In this document: piece by piece, positions 15,979 through 24,830 of the stretch | Layout of the letters: every line of letters starts with the position of its first letter | Position numbering within the stretch: position 1 is the stretch's first letter | DNA from: Methylococcus capsulatus str. Texas = ATCC 19069 | GTDB taxonomy: Bacteria; Pseudomonadota; Gammaproteobacteria; Methylococcales; Methylococcaceae | Direction: 5' to 3' | Length of the DNA stretch: 64,000 nucleotides | Assembly: GCF_000424685.1 (NCBI RefSeq) | Contig: NZ_AUKJ01000023.1 | Span: 49,412 to 113,411, forward strand | Notes under the pieces: model-generated | What the model was told of the DNA's origin: nothing | Databases searched by the model: none | The model's input: only the letters and a program-made list of their open reading frames with translations | Translations under genes and position numbers: made by a program

Positions 15979-18660
15979 ATGCACATGACGACTTGGGATG
16001 ACAAGACGCTGAGCGAGCGTTGCGAGGCGATCTTCCGGGGTGCGGGGGATGCGCTGGAATGGGTGGCGGAGGTGCGCACCAACGCCCAGCGGCTGGACCG
16101 GGAGGGCGACGGTCTGATCGAGAAGCTCCGGCGTTCGCGCAACCAGTGCCGGCGCCTGGGCGCTGCGGCCAAGCGTCCGTTTTCCGCCGGGGTGTTCGGC
16201 ATGTCGCAGGCCGGCAAGTCGTACCTGATTTCCACCCTGGCGCGTTCCGCCGAGGGCGATCTGCAGACGCTGCTGGACGGCAGGCGGGTCGATTTCATCG
16301 GCCATCTGAATCCGCCCGGCGGCGGCAAGGAGGCGACGGGGCTGGTGACGCGCTTCACCCGCAAGCCCAGCGCCGCGCCGCAGGGATTCCCGGTCGAGCT
16401 GACCCTGTTTTCCGAGGCCGATATCGCCAAGATCCTGGGCAACAGCTTCTTCAACGACTTCGACCGGGAGCGGGTGAGCTTCGACACCGATCCGGAAAAA
16501 CTCCGCGCCCTGCTGGGGCGGCTGGAACCCTTGGCCCAGCCCGAGCCGACCGGGGGCCTGAGCGCCGACGAGATCATCGATCTCATCGATTACTTCGAGC
16601 GCCGCTTCGAGAAATCCTTCGCGCCCTTGCGCGCCGACTACTGGCCCAGGGTGATCGAACTCGCGCCGCGGCTGCGGACCGAGCACCGGGCGGAACTGCT
16701 GTCGGTGCTGTGGGGCGGAATTCCCGACCTGACCCGCGCCTATCGCCTGCTGGCCGAGGCCCTGGCGCGGATGTCGCACGCCGGCACCGTGTTCGTGCCG
16801 CTGGCCGCGCTGGTGTCCGAGACCGGGGGCGAGCCGGCCTGGCGGGCGGACAGCATCCTCAACGTGGATGTGCTGGACGGACTCGGCAAGGAAGGCGGCG
16901 AAAGCCTGAAGGTCCTGCCCCAGCGTGAGGGCCAGGTCTTGGCCGAGGCAGAGGTGTCGCGTCCGGTGCTGGCGGCGCTGACGGCGGAGCTGCGCTTCGT
17001 GCTGGCCGATGCCCCGGCGATCGGCCTGCTGGAAGAGGTCGATCTGCTGGACTTCCCCGGCTACCGCGGCCGGCTGGACATCGCCGACCTGGAGGAGGTG
17101 CGCAAGCGGCTCAAGCGCGAGGACGCCGACCCGGCGGCGCAGCTCATGCTGCGGGCCAAGGTCGCCTATCTGTTCGAGCGCTACACCGAAGACCAGGAGA
17201 TGAACGTGCTCCTGATGTGCACCCGCTGCGACAGCCAGATCGAGGTCACCTCGCTGGCGCCGGCCCTGTCCGCCTGGGTCCACGCTACGCAGGGCGAGAC
17301 GCCGGCCGACCGCGGCACCCGTCCGCCCGGACTGGTCTGGGTGGTCACCCAGCTCGACCGCCGGCTGGAAGCCAAGCCGGGCCAGACCGCCGCCCAGCAG
17401 CAACAGGAATGGGCCAACATGGTCCACATCACGCTGCTGGAGCGTTTCTCCCAGTGCGACTGGCTGCACGAATGGAGCGAGGGCAAGCCGTTCGACAACG
17501 TCTTCATGGTGCGCAAGCCCGGCATGCTGCGCAGCGCGTTCAAGGTCGATGCCGATGGGGTGGAAACCGATTTCCTGTCGGAGGAGGAGCGCCAAAGGCT
17601 GGCCGGGCAGCGCGAGTTTTTCGTGGGTAACGAATCGGTGCAGCGCCATGTCCGCGATGCCGGCGCGGCCTGGGATGCGGTGCTGGGCGTCAATGACGGC
17701 GGCATGACCCGGCTGGCCGAATATCTGCGCACCGTTTGTCTGCGCGAAACGAAATGGAACCGGATCGGCGAGCAGCTGGTCAAGATCCAGCAGGAAATCG
17801 GCGAACACCGGCTGCTGCCGTATTTCCAGGCCGAGGGTGCGAGTGAGGTCGAAAGGAAGAAGCGCTGTGCCGAACGGTTCTACCAGGCGGTGGTCGAGTC
17901 CCCGGACGGCTTCGGCGAATTGCTCCATCGCCTGCATCCCGCTGCGGAGCAGCTGCGGCGGCTGTACCTCACCGCGGACGACGCCGGCGGGAAGGGCGAA
18001 GCCGAGACTGCCAAACCCGCCCCGGCACGCCGCGGCCTCATCAACCTGCCCGTGGCGAAAACCGCCGGGCCGGTGCCGGAGCGTGGCGGGCGCGCAGAGA
18101 ATTTCGCCAGAGCGGTGATATCGGCCTGGATACTTCAGCTCCGGGCTTTGCCGGAGCAGGCCGACTTGCTACGCTATTTGGGGCTGGGCGAGGAGGCAGT
18201 GCGTATCGTCAGTGACGAACTGGTCACCGGCGGTGATCGGCTGCAACTCGAGCGGAAACTGGTGGAAGCGTTGCGTCCGCTGGAAGAGATGCGGGGTACC
18301 ACCCGCATCGGCATCGTCGATCAGCAGGTGATGGTGGTGCGGCGGGTCATCGGCGAATTCGTCGACCTGCTGGGACTGGGCGAGACGCCGGTTGCGGCCC
18401 GGCCGGAATCGCCGATGGGTGGGCGCCGACTGTTCGAACCGCCGGCGGCGATCGCGGCGGCCGTCTTGCCTCGGCTCAGCGTGGAAGAGCTGAATTATCC
18501 GGCAGCCTTCATCGTCGATTGGTTGGAAGCCTTCCGCAGACTGGCGTTGGACAATGCCGGGCATAGCGCCGGCCGCGAGATCACGCCCGAACAGAATCTG
18601 CGTCTGGGCGAAATCCTGGCGACCCTCGGCGTCGTAGCCGGGCATCGAGAGAGACGGTGA
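15979..18660 (+). CDS. srfC: SrfC family protein, dynamin-like P-loop NTPase
   Basis: SrfC (putative virulence factor) family protein, 893 aa. A P-loop is present at 74-81 (GMSQAGKS) with a following DFPG motif (Asp358-Gly361 in EEVDLLDFPGYRG), the pattern of dynamin-like or translation-factor-class GTPases; the long helical remainder is also dynamin-like in size. There is no signal peptide or clear membrane span. A second in-frame ATG at 15985 is an alternative start. It sits 4 bp after srfB, and its stop overlaps the next gene in a GTGA, so the three Srf proteins are very probably made together. GTPase activity is inferred from motifs only. Confidence 0.85.
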   Translation: MHMTTWDDKTLSERCEAIFRGAGDALEWVAEVRTNAQRLDREGDGLIEKLRRSRNQCRRLGAAAKRPFSAGVFGMSQAGKSYLISTLARSAEGDLQTLLDGRRVDFIGHLNPPGGGKEATGLVTRFTRKPSAAPQGFPVELTLFSEADIAKILGNSFFNDFDRERVSFDTDPEKLRALLGRLEPLAQPEPTGGLSADEIIDLIDYFERRFEKSFAPLRADYWPRVIELAPRLRTEHRAELLSVLWGGIPDLTRAYRLLAEALARMSHAGTVFVPLAALVSETGGEPAWRADSILNVDVLDGLGKEGGESLKVLPQREGQVLAEAEVSRPVLAALTAELRFVLADAPAIGLLEEVDLLDFPGYRGRLDIADLEEVRKRLKREDADPAAQLMLRAKVAYLFERYTEDQEMNVLLMCTRCDSQIEVTSLAPALSAWVHATQGETPADRGTRPPGLVWVVTQLDRRLEAKPGQTAAQQQQEWANMVHITLLERFSQCDWLHEWSEGKPFDNVFMVRKPGMLRSAFKVDADGVETDFLSEEERQRLAGQREFFVGNESVQRHVRDAGAAWDAVLGVNDGGMTRLAEYLRTVCLRETKWNRIGEQLVKIQQEIGEHRLLPYFQAEGASEVERKKRCAERFYQAVVESPDGFGELLHRLHPAAEQLRRLYLTADDAGGKGEAETAKPAPARRGLINLPVAKTAGPVPERGGRAENFARAVISAWILQLRALPEQADLLRYLGLGEEAVRIVSDELVTGGDRLQLERKLVEALRPLEEMRGTTRIGIVDQQVMVVRRVIGEFVDLLGLGETPVAARPESPMGGRRLFEPPAAIAAAVLPRLSVEELNYPAAFIVDWLEAFRRLALDNAGHSAGREITPEQNLRLGEILATLGVVAGHRERR

Positions 18661-20003
18661 TCACGATCAGGTGCGAACTGGTCAACGACCCGGGTAGGGG
18701 TCCCGGCCATGGGCTGATCCGCATCGGCGGGCTGGAGCAAACCGCAGGCCGGCTGGAATTCTGTCTGGAGCGTAACCAGGGCTCGGCGCCTTTTCTGGGG
18801 CCGGACGGGACTTGGCAGGCTCAGGAATTCTGGCATGGGGTGGGCTCGGAGGCTGGGTCCGATTCTGCGGTTGCAGGCACTCATCCCCAACCCTTCTCCC
18901 AGGGGGAGAAGGGAGCCGATCCCTCTTCTTTTTCCACGGTTCGGGAAATGGCAGCCGAAGCCCGGTCTTCGCATCCTTTTCCCTCTGGGACAAAACCGCC
19001 GGGAGCGGTTCTGGTTGAGCAGAGCTCACCCGAAGGGTTTCGGGCAGGATGGCCCGAAAACGAAAAGTGGCCCGAAGGGCCCGATGAGGGTGAAAAACCG
19101 CATGGCGCCGATACGCCATCCATGGGCAAGGGGACCCTCCAGTCCATCCCCCGCCAAATCCCGGTCGGCCCCGAAATCGTCGACCCCATCGTCAGCCAGC
19201 CCCCCAGCGTGGTGTTCCGCCTGACCCTGTCGGCGGACGGCGCCCGCTACCCTTGCGTCCTGCGGATTCAGCGGCCTTTGCTCGGTTCCGGCGCATATTT
19301 CGAGGCCAAGCCGGCTCCCGCGCCCCAAGCGGAGCCTGAACCGGTCCTGGAGCCCGTGCCGGTTCCCGAACCCGAGCCGATTCCTGCGCCGGCACCGTCG
19401 CCCGAGCCGGTTCCGCCGCCTGTGCCCCGTCCGTCGCGCGGCCTCTGGCTCGGATTCGCCCTGCTACTGGCGCTGGCCGGCGCGGGGGCCTGGGCCTGGT
19501 GGGACTGCCGCATACCGGCGCTGCCGGGACCGCAGTGTCAAACCGCCGCGCCGAAGACGGAGCAGAACGCCGAGGCGCAGCCTGTTTCACCTCCCCAGCA
19601 TTGCACCGGCCTCAGCACCGAGGATTGCCTGGCGGCGGCGCAGAAGAGTCTGGCCGCACGCCAGCCGGATGCTGCCCGCCAGTTGTTCCAGGAAGCCGCC
19701 GAGCTCGGGGCACCCAAGGCCTATATCGAGCTGGGACGGATGTACGATCCGGACACCTGGTCCGCCGAAACCAGCCCCGCGGCGAACGCCGACTGGGAGA
19801 CCGCGGCTTACTGGTACGACGAGGCGGCCCGCACCGGAGACCGGGACGGCAGGCTGGGGGCGGGGCGCCTGTATTGCCGTAATACCCAGGACCCGGCCTT
19901 CCTGTCCCACGCCCTGGAACTGTTGAGGAAGGCCGTCGCGGAAGCGCCGGGTGATGCGGCGGCGGAGGCAGTGTTGAAGGAATGCGAGGAGAAGGCGAAA
20001 TGA
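18657..20003 (+). CDS. SEL1/TPR-like single-pass membrane protein with in-frame repeat insertion
   Basis: Unnamed operon member, 448 aa, starting at a GTG that overlaps the srfC stop (GTGA). In order: a short beta-rich N-terminal domain (1-70), a foreign-looking segment (about 74-160) translated from a palindrome-rich repeat insertion, the rest of the N-terminal domain (about 162-205), a Pro/Glu/Ala-rich linker (209-250), one membrane segment (about 253-272), and a C-terminal helical domain (about 310-448) with SEL1-type repeats (AARQLFQEAAELGAPKAYIE, AAYWYDEAARTGDRDGRLGA). The C-terminal part probably faces the periplasm and serves in protein contacts. The inserted segment is Pro/Gly/Ser-rich without predicted structure; whether the protein still works is unknown. 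Confidence 0.75.
   Translation: MITIRCELVNDPGRGPGHGLIRIGGLEQTAGRLEFCLERNQGSAPFLGPDGTWQAQEFWHGVGSEAGSDSAVAGTHPQPFSQGEKGADPSSFSTVREMAAEARSSHPFPSGTKPPGAVLVEQSSPEGFRAGWPENEKWPEGPDEGEKPHGADTPSMGKGTLQSIPRQIPVGPEIVDPIVSQPPSVVFRLTLSADGARYPCVLRIQRPLLGSGAYFEAKPAPAPQAEPEPVLEPVPVPEPEPIPAPAPSPEPVPPPVPRPSRGLWLGFALLLALAGAGAWAWWDCRIPALPGPQCQTAAPKTEQNAEAQPVSPPQHCTGLSTEDCLAAAQKSLAARQPDAARQLFQEAAELGAPKAYIELGRMYDPDTWSAETSPAANADWETAAYWYDEAARTGDRDGRLGAGRLYCRNTQDPAFLSHALELLRKAVAEAPGDAAAEAVLKECEEKAK
18872..19165 (+). repeat. REP/MITE-like palindromic insertion inside a coding region
   Basis: About 290 bp with several hairpins: CCCTTCTCCC (18891-18900) pairs perfectly with GGGAGAAGGG (18904-18913) over a 3-nt loop; GGCCC/GGGCC (19069-19081) and ATGGCG/CGCCAT (19102-19119) follow. 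The CTCATCCCC...CCCTTCTCCC start resembles dispersed intergenic repeats of many high-GC bacteria. The reading frame passes through it without a stop. Borders are approximate. Confidence 0.6.
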
Positions 20004-21961
20004 AACTGCGCTTGAGGGTATTCGGTTTCGTCACCGTTCTGTTCATGGCGCCGGCCTTCGGCGCCGAGCCCCTGCTGATGCCCGGCAAGAAGACCCTTTT
20101 CCAGCGCGTTCTGACCCGCCCCGGCGCCCGCATCGTGCCCGATCCCGGAAAGACCGAGGGGAAGCCCGCGGCGGCGCTCTCGCGCTACTATGTCTACGAG
20201 CGGGAAACCCTGGACGGCAGGGAATGGCTGCAGGTCGGCGGCGATTCCCGCGGCAGGATCGACGGTTGGCTGGACGCCGCCCAGAGCGTGCCGTGGAACC
20301 AGCAGCTGACGCTGGCGTTCACGAATCCGGCCAACCGTTCCAGGGCGCTGCTGTTCGAGAAGAAGGAGGGCGTGCTGGAGGTGCTCAAGTCTGCCGATCC
20401 CGGTGCCATGGCCGCCTCCATCCTGAAGACGGTGGATTCCGGCACGCCCGATCCTCGGCTGATTTCGGTGGAACCCCAGGAATACGTCGATCCGGCCAAG
20501 AAGTTCTACCTGCTGCCCATACTGCAGGCGGAGGAGCTGACCTCGCCGCGCAACGTGCGGGTGTTGGAGGTCGCCTCGGTCACCGCCAAGCGTGGCGAAT
20601 CCTCGCCCGCGGAAACCCGGCGCGAGGTCCCGGACGCGCCTTCGGTGCTGCGCAATTTCAGCGCCGCGGTGGTGTTCGTGATCGATTCGACCATATCCAT
20701 GGGGCCCTACATCGACCGTACCCGGGAGGCGGTGCGCCGGGTCTACACCAGGATCGAGAAAGCCGGCCTGGCGGATCAGGTGCGCTTCGGGCTGGTCGCC
20801 TTCCGTTCCAGCACCCAGGCCGTGCCGGGGCTGGAATACGTCTCCAAGGTCTACGCCGACCCCAGCGAAGTGAAGACCGGCAAGGACTTTCTCGCCAAGG
20901 TCGCGAGCCTCAGCCCGGCCAAGGTGTCGAGCTCCACCTTCGACGAGGACAGCTATGCCGGAATCATGACCGCGCTGCAAAAGATCAAATGGAGCGGATT
21001 CGGCGGGCGTTATGTGGTCCTCATCACCGATGCCGGCGCCATCGACGGCAACGATCCGCTGTCCCAGACCAAGCTGGGGGCGGACCAGGTCCGCATCGAG
21101 GCCGAACAGCTCGGCGTGGCCTTGTTCGGTCTGCATCTGAAGACGCCCGCCGGCAAGGCCGACCATGCGAAAGCCTCGGCGCAATACAAGGTGCTGACCC
21201 AGAACCAGGTCGCCGGCCGGCCGTTGTATTACGACGTCGAATCCGGCGACGTGGGCAGGTTCGGGAAGATCGTCGATTCGCTGGCCGACACCATGGCCAA
21301 GCTGGTGGAAGGGGCCTCGCAGGGCCGGATGGTGGCCGGCAGTGTGCGCACCGCGGCGGGCGCCAAACCGAAGGACGAGAGCGAACGGATCACCAGCGAC
21401 GCCCTGCTGCTGGGCCACGCGATGCAGCTGGCCTATCTCGGCCGGGAGAAGGGCACGCAGGCGCCCGATCTGTTCCAGGCCTGGCTGTGCGACCGCGACT
21501 ACGCCCATCCCGAGCTGGCCGCCACCGAAGTGCGGGTGCTGCTGACCAAGAACGAACTGAGCAATCTCAGCCAGACCGTCAAGCTCATCCTCGACCAGGG
21601 CGAGAAGTCGCAGGAAACCACCGGCACGGCCGCCTTCTTCGATCTGCTGCGGTCCTCGGCCGCGCATCTGGTGCGCGATCCCGCCAAGCTGGCCGACCCC
21701 AAGGCCCGCAAGCTGGCCGAACTGGGCCTGCTCGGCGAATACCTGGAAGGCTTGCCGTACAAGAGCGCGGTGATGAACCTGACTTCCGATCAATGGGAGC
21801 AATGGAGCCAGCGGCAGCAGGAGGACTTCCTCGACGGCCTCCGCCGCAAGCTGCGGCATTACCAGATCTACCACGACGACGCCGACCGCTGGGTGATGCT
21901 GGACGGCTCGAACGACCCCAGCGAAGCGGTCTATCCGGTGCCTATCGGCGCCTTGCCGTGA
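20000..21961 (+). CDS. Exported SH3-like and von Willebrand factor A domain protein
   Basis: Predicted periplasmic protein, 653 aa. A Sec signal peptide (about 1-22, ending AFGA) is followed by an SH3-like region (about 50-95, ALSRYYVYERETLDGREWLQ then DGWL) and a vWA domain from about residue 222. The vWA metal site is visible: DSTIS at 229-233 and a later TDAG with Asp344. vWA domains usually bind protein partners through this metal ion. The C-terminal 250 residues are helical without a recognised domain. ATG 20000 overlaps the previous stop (ATGA) and has a GGAGAAGG ribosome site; an upstream in-frame ATG at 19982 would spoil the signal peptide. Role in the operon is inferred only. Confidence 0.82.
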   Translation: MKLRLRVFGFVTVLFMAPAFGAEPLLMPGKKTLFQRVLTRPGARIVPDPGKTEGKPAAALSRYYVYERETLDGREWLQVGGDSRGRIDGWLDAAQSVPWNQQLTLAFTNPANRSRALLFEKKEGVLEVLKSADPGAMAASILKTVDSGTPDPRLISVEPQEYVDPAKKFYLLPILQAEELTSPRNVRVLEVASVTAKRGESSPAETRREVPDAPSVLRNFSAAVVFVIDSTISMGPYIDRTREAVRRVYTRIEKAGLADQVRFGLVAFRSSTQAVPGLEYVSKVYADPSEVKTGKDFLAKVASLSPAKVSSSTFDEDSYAGIMTALQKIKWSGFGGRYVVLITDAGAIDGNDPLSQTKLGADQVRIEAEQLGVALFGLHLKTPAGKADHAKASAQYKVLTQNQVAGRPLYYDVESGDVGRFGKIVDSLADTMAKLVEGASQGRMVAGSVRTAAGAKPKDESERITSDALLLGHAMQLAYLGREKGTQAPDLFQAWLCDRDYAHPELAATEVRVLLTKNELSNLSQTVKLILDQGEKSQETTGTAAFFDLLRSSAAHLVRDPAKLADPKARKLAELGLLGEYLEGLPYKSAVMNLTSDQWEQWSQRQQEDFLDGLRRKLRHYQIYHDDADRWVMLDGSNDPSEAVYPVPIGALP

Positions 21962-22674
21962 CCTCCCTGCTGGAACTCGCGGGCGTGGAACGGCGCCGGG
22001 GCGAAGGCGAGGGGGCTTTCACGCTGGAGGTCGGGGAATTGTCCCTGCGTGCAGGCGACTGTCTGGCCGTCACCGGCCCCAGCGGCTCCGGCAAGAGTAC
22101 CTTGCTCGACCTGCTGGGGCTGGTGCTGTGCCCGGATCGGGCAGAGGTGTTCCGGTTTCTCGATCGAGACGTGGCCGCGCTATGGCGGTCCGGCGGAGAC
22201 GGTGGGCTCGCCGCCCTGCGCTCGAGGCACCTGGGGTATGTCCTGCAGACTGGCGGTCTGCTGCCTTTCCTCGACTTGCGGGAGAACGTCGAGCTGTCGC
22301 GCCGCCTGCTGGGATTGGGGCCTGACTCGTTGACCGGCGAGCTGCTGGCTCGCCTGGGACTGACACACCTCAAGGCCAAAAAACCCCGCGCCCTTTCGGT
22401 CGGTGAGCGCCAGCGGGCCGCCATCGCTCGCGCCTTCGCCCACCGGCCCGCCCTGGTGCTGGCGGACGAACCCACCGCCGCGCTCGATCCATCCCTGGCC
22501 CTGGAAGTCTGCCGCCTGATGCGGGAGCTGGCGGCGGAATTCGGCATCGCCCTGGTGATCGTTTCCCACGACTGGGCGCTGGTTCGCCGGCTGGGACTGC
22601 CGGAGCTCCGGGTCATCCCGCAAGCCGGCACTTCAGGATGCCGCAGCCGCCTGGAATGGGTGAGCGATGCGTGA
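21958..22674 (+). CDS. ABC transporter ATP-binding protein, LolD/MacB-like
   Basis: ATPase of an FtsX-type ABC system, 238 aa. All motifs are present: Walker A GPSGSGKST, Q-loop LQTGGLLPF, signature LSVGERQRAAIARA, Walker B VLADEPTAALD and switch His in VSHDW. This class energises lipoprotein release, macrolide/toxin export or mechanotransmission rather than classical import. The frame is open far upstream, but GTG 21958, overlapping the previous stop (GTGA), gives the expected N-terminus just before the first beta-strand. It overlaps the permease gene by 8 bp, so both are made together. Confidence 0.92.
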   Translation: MTSLLELAGVERRRGEGEGAFTLEVGELSLRAGDCLAVTGPSGSGKSTLLDLLGLVLCPDRAEVFRFLDRDVAALWRSGGDGGLAALRSRHLGYVLQTGGLLPFLDLRENVELSRRLLGLGPDSLTGELLARLGLTHLKAKKPRALSVGERQRAAIARAFAHRPALVLADEPTAALDPSLALEVCRLMRELAAEFGIALVIVSHDWALVRRLGLPELRVIPQAGTSGCRSRLEWVSDA

Positions 22675-23893
22675 TGCCGTGCGCCAATTGCGCAGTGTCG
22701 CCGAGCTTGCCGGGCGAGACCTGCTCCACGAATGGCGGGCCTCGCTCTGCCTGGCGCTGGCGATCGCCGCCGTGCTGGCGCCCCTGCTGGTGCTGTTCGG
22801 CCTGAAGTCCGGCATCGTCGATACCCTGACGGCGCGGATGAAATCGGATCCGCGCAACCTCGAGATCGTCTGGCGGCTGAACGGTTCACTGGACCGCGAT
22901 TGGCTGGAACGGCTGCGCGCGAATCCGCGAGTCGGCTTCGCCGTGCCCAGCACCCGCACCCTCGCCGCCACCCTGGACCTTGCCGCCGCCGACGGGAAGG
23001 GTCTGGAGGATGTCGACCTGATGCCTACGGATACGGGCGATCCGCTGTTCGGCGTCGAGGATGCAGTTCCGCAAGGGCTGGGTGAGCTGGCTTTGACCCA
23101 CGAGGCGGCAGACAAACTCGGCGTTTCGGCCGGCATGAGCGTGGAAGGCGTGGTCTACCGCAATCTCCACCAGCAGCGGCAGGTGTTGAGGCTGTCGCTG
23201 CGGGTGAGCGCGGTGCTGGCCGAATCCGTTCATTCCGGCTGGGGTGCGTTCGTGTCCTTACCCCTCTTGGAAGCCCTGGAGCATTACCGCGACGGTTACG
23301 CCGTGCCCGAGCTGGGCGTCGCCGACGGGGCGTCTCCCACCTCCGGTGCGTCCCGCTACGCCCGGCTCCGGCTCTATGCGCGCAGTCTGGAAGCCGTGCC
23401 GGGGCTGGCCGAATCGCTGCGCGCCCAAGGCTACGACGTTTCCACCCGCAGCAAGGACATCGAACTGGTCAAGAACATCGACCACGCCCTGAGCTTCCTG
23501 TTCCGCCTGATCGCCGGAGGCGGGATCGCCGGCTGCGTGCTGTCGCTGGGTGCCAGCCTCTGGGCCAGCGTCGAGCGCAAGCGGCGCGACCTGGCGCTGC
23601 TGCGCCTGGTCGGCATCCGCAATACCGTGCTTGCCGGCTTCCCCGCCATCCAGGCCGCAGGCGTCGCCGCGGCTGGAATCGCGCTGGCATTCGCCGCCTA
23701 TTTCGCGGCAGCCGAGGCGATAAACCGGACCTTCCGGGCGGATCTGAGCCGGGAAGAGTTCGTATGCCGTCTGCTGCCGAATGACGGGGTGACGGCCGCT
23801 TTTCTGACCGAAAGCCTGGCCGTTCTGGCTGCACTGATAGCCGTGGCGGCCGTGCTGCGGATCGAACCGGGGGAGAGCCTACGGGAGAACTAG
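22667..23893 (+). CDS. ABC transporter permease, FtsX/MacB type
   Basis: Membrane subunit paired with the preceding ATPase, 408 aa. One membrane segment lies near the N-terminus (about residues 22-45), followed by a periplasmic domain of about 220 residues (MacB-PCD type) and three C-terminal segments (about 275-300, 320-345, 370-395), the usual FtsX topology. The last segment is followed by RIEPGESLREN, resembling the ExxPxxxLR tail of LolC/MacB permeases. It is the last gene of the seven-gene operon. No periplasmic adaptor or outer-membrane channel is encoded next to it, which argues against a plain tripartite exporter; the vWA protein may take the partner role (inference). Confidence 0.9.
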   Translation: MRDAVRQLRSVAELAGRDLLHEWRASLCLALAIAAVLAPLLVLFGLKSGIVDTLTARMKSDPRNLEIVWRLNGSLDRDWLERLRANPRVGFAVPSTRTLAATLDLAAADGKGLEDVDLMPTDTGDPLFGVEDAVPQGLGELALTHEAADKLGVSAGMSVEGVVYRNLHQQRQVLRLSLRVSAVLAESVHSGWGAFVSLPLLEALEHYRDGYAVPELGVADGASPTSGASRYARLRLYARSLEAVPGLAESLRAQGYDVSTRSKDIELVKNIDHALSFLFRLIAGGGIAGCVLSLGASLWASVERKRRDLALLRLVGIRNTVLAGFPAIQAAGVAAAGIALAFAAYFAAAEAINRTFRADLSREEFVCRLLPNDGVTAAFLTESLAVLAALIAVAAVLRIEPGESLREN

Positions 23894-24017
23894 CCGTGCT
23901 TCGGCAACACCGGATAGCCGGCCAAATCAAGGACTATTGGCGGCCGGTCCGGCGCGTTAAACTTGGATGCGCCCAGACCGCAAACCCTCTCTCACCGAAC
24001 CCAAGGGAAGACCCGCC

Positions 24018-24599
24018 ATGACCAGCATCCTGCGTTCATCCACCTCATTCGCGGTTGTAATGATCTTCCTGTCCGCCTGCGCGTCGCAGCCGCTGACCCA
24101 CTCCGAAAAAGAAACCCGGCGGGCGGAAATCCGCTCGATGGCGAACCAGATGCTGGCGCAGCTTTACCAGAGTTATCCCGAGGCCGAGGCGCGTGTCCGC
24201 AATTCTGCCGGTTACGCGGTATTCAGCGATTTCGGCATGAAGATCCTCTTTGGCGGCGGTTCGCACGGCGAAGGAGTCGCGATCAACAATGCGAACCAGA
24301 AGGCGACCTACATGAAGATGTTGGAGCTGTCGCCTGGTCTGGGCTTCGGGGCCCAGAAGTTCCGCGCGGTGTTCCTGTTCGATACGCGGGAGTCTTTCGA
24401 CAAGTTCGTGAATTCCGGCTGGGAGTTCGGCGGAAATACCGAAGCCGCTTTGCAGACCACTACGCAGGGGGCGGGCGGTCGCTTAGGGGTTACAGTATCG
24501 CCGGGCGTGACGATGTACCACATCAGCGAAGCCGGCGCCATCGTCGGCATCAGCCTCGCCGGCGCCAAGTATTACAAGAATGACGAATTGAACAACTGA
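24018..24599 (+). CDS. Ysc84-family (lipid-binding SYLF domain) lipoprotein
   Basis: Predicted outer-membrane or periplasmic lipoprotein, 193 aa. The signal peptide ends in the lipobox LSAC (about residues 16-19). The rest fits the bacterial Ysc84/SYLF domain: AGYAVFSDFGMKILFGGGSHGEGVA, then GLGFGAQKFRAVFLFDTRESFDKF and ending with the AGAIVGISLAGAKYYKNDELN pattern. SYLF domains bind lipids in eukaryotic homologues; the bacterial role is unclear. ATG 24018 follows a GGGAAG site; an in-frame ATG at 23967 would put residues before the signal peptide. It stands alone, 124 bp after the srf-type operon and pointing toward the minus-strand run. Confidence 0.85.
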   Translation: MTSILRSSTSFAVVMIFLSACASQPLTHSEKETRRAEIRSMANQMLAQLYQSYPEAEARVRNSAGYAVFSDFGMKILFGGGSHGEGVAINNANQKATYMKMLELSPGLGFGAQKFRAVFLFDTRESFDKFVNSGWEFGGNTEAALQTTTQGAGGRLGVTVSPGVTMYHISEAGAIVGISLAGAKYYKNDELNN

Positions 24600-24830
24600 T
24601 CCCCGACCGGGAAGGGGAGCGGCGGGAGGCCTTGCTCCAGCGCCTCTTCCCATCGGCCCACACTGCCGCGGCCACGTTATTGCCGGACATGTTGGCCGCA
24701 CCGTGCCCCTGTCCAGCACCTGGTCGATCCCCGGCAGCAGGAGCGGACCTTCCGCTGGAGACCGACGGACACTGGTGCCCATTCATGATGGCGAACTACC
24801 GGAGGAAGCGGCAGAGACAGCTGCTCCGCC
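24600..24830. other. Intergenic spacer with no recognised gene
   Basis: The 231 bp between two converging genes hold short open frames on both strands but none with a ribosome site or recognisable protein. A weak CCCC/GGGG hairpin near 24601-24618 lacks a T-run. Confidence 0.5.

Noticed and set aside
12501..16586. 1361-codon minus-strand open frame
   Set aside because: It lies antisense to srfA-srfB-srfC, has no motifs and reflects GC-rich codon bias; the plus-strand genes have clear motifs and coupled starts.
20224..21957. Upstream extension of the ABC ATPase frame
   Set aside because: The frame overlaps the vWA gene; the ATPase starts at GTG 21958, and the translation before it has no domain.
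24601..24618. Possible terminator after the Ysc84-type gene
   Set aside because: The CCCC/GGGG stem is short and lacks a T-run.
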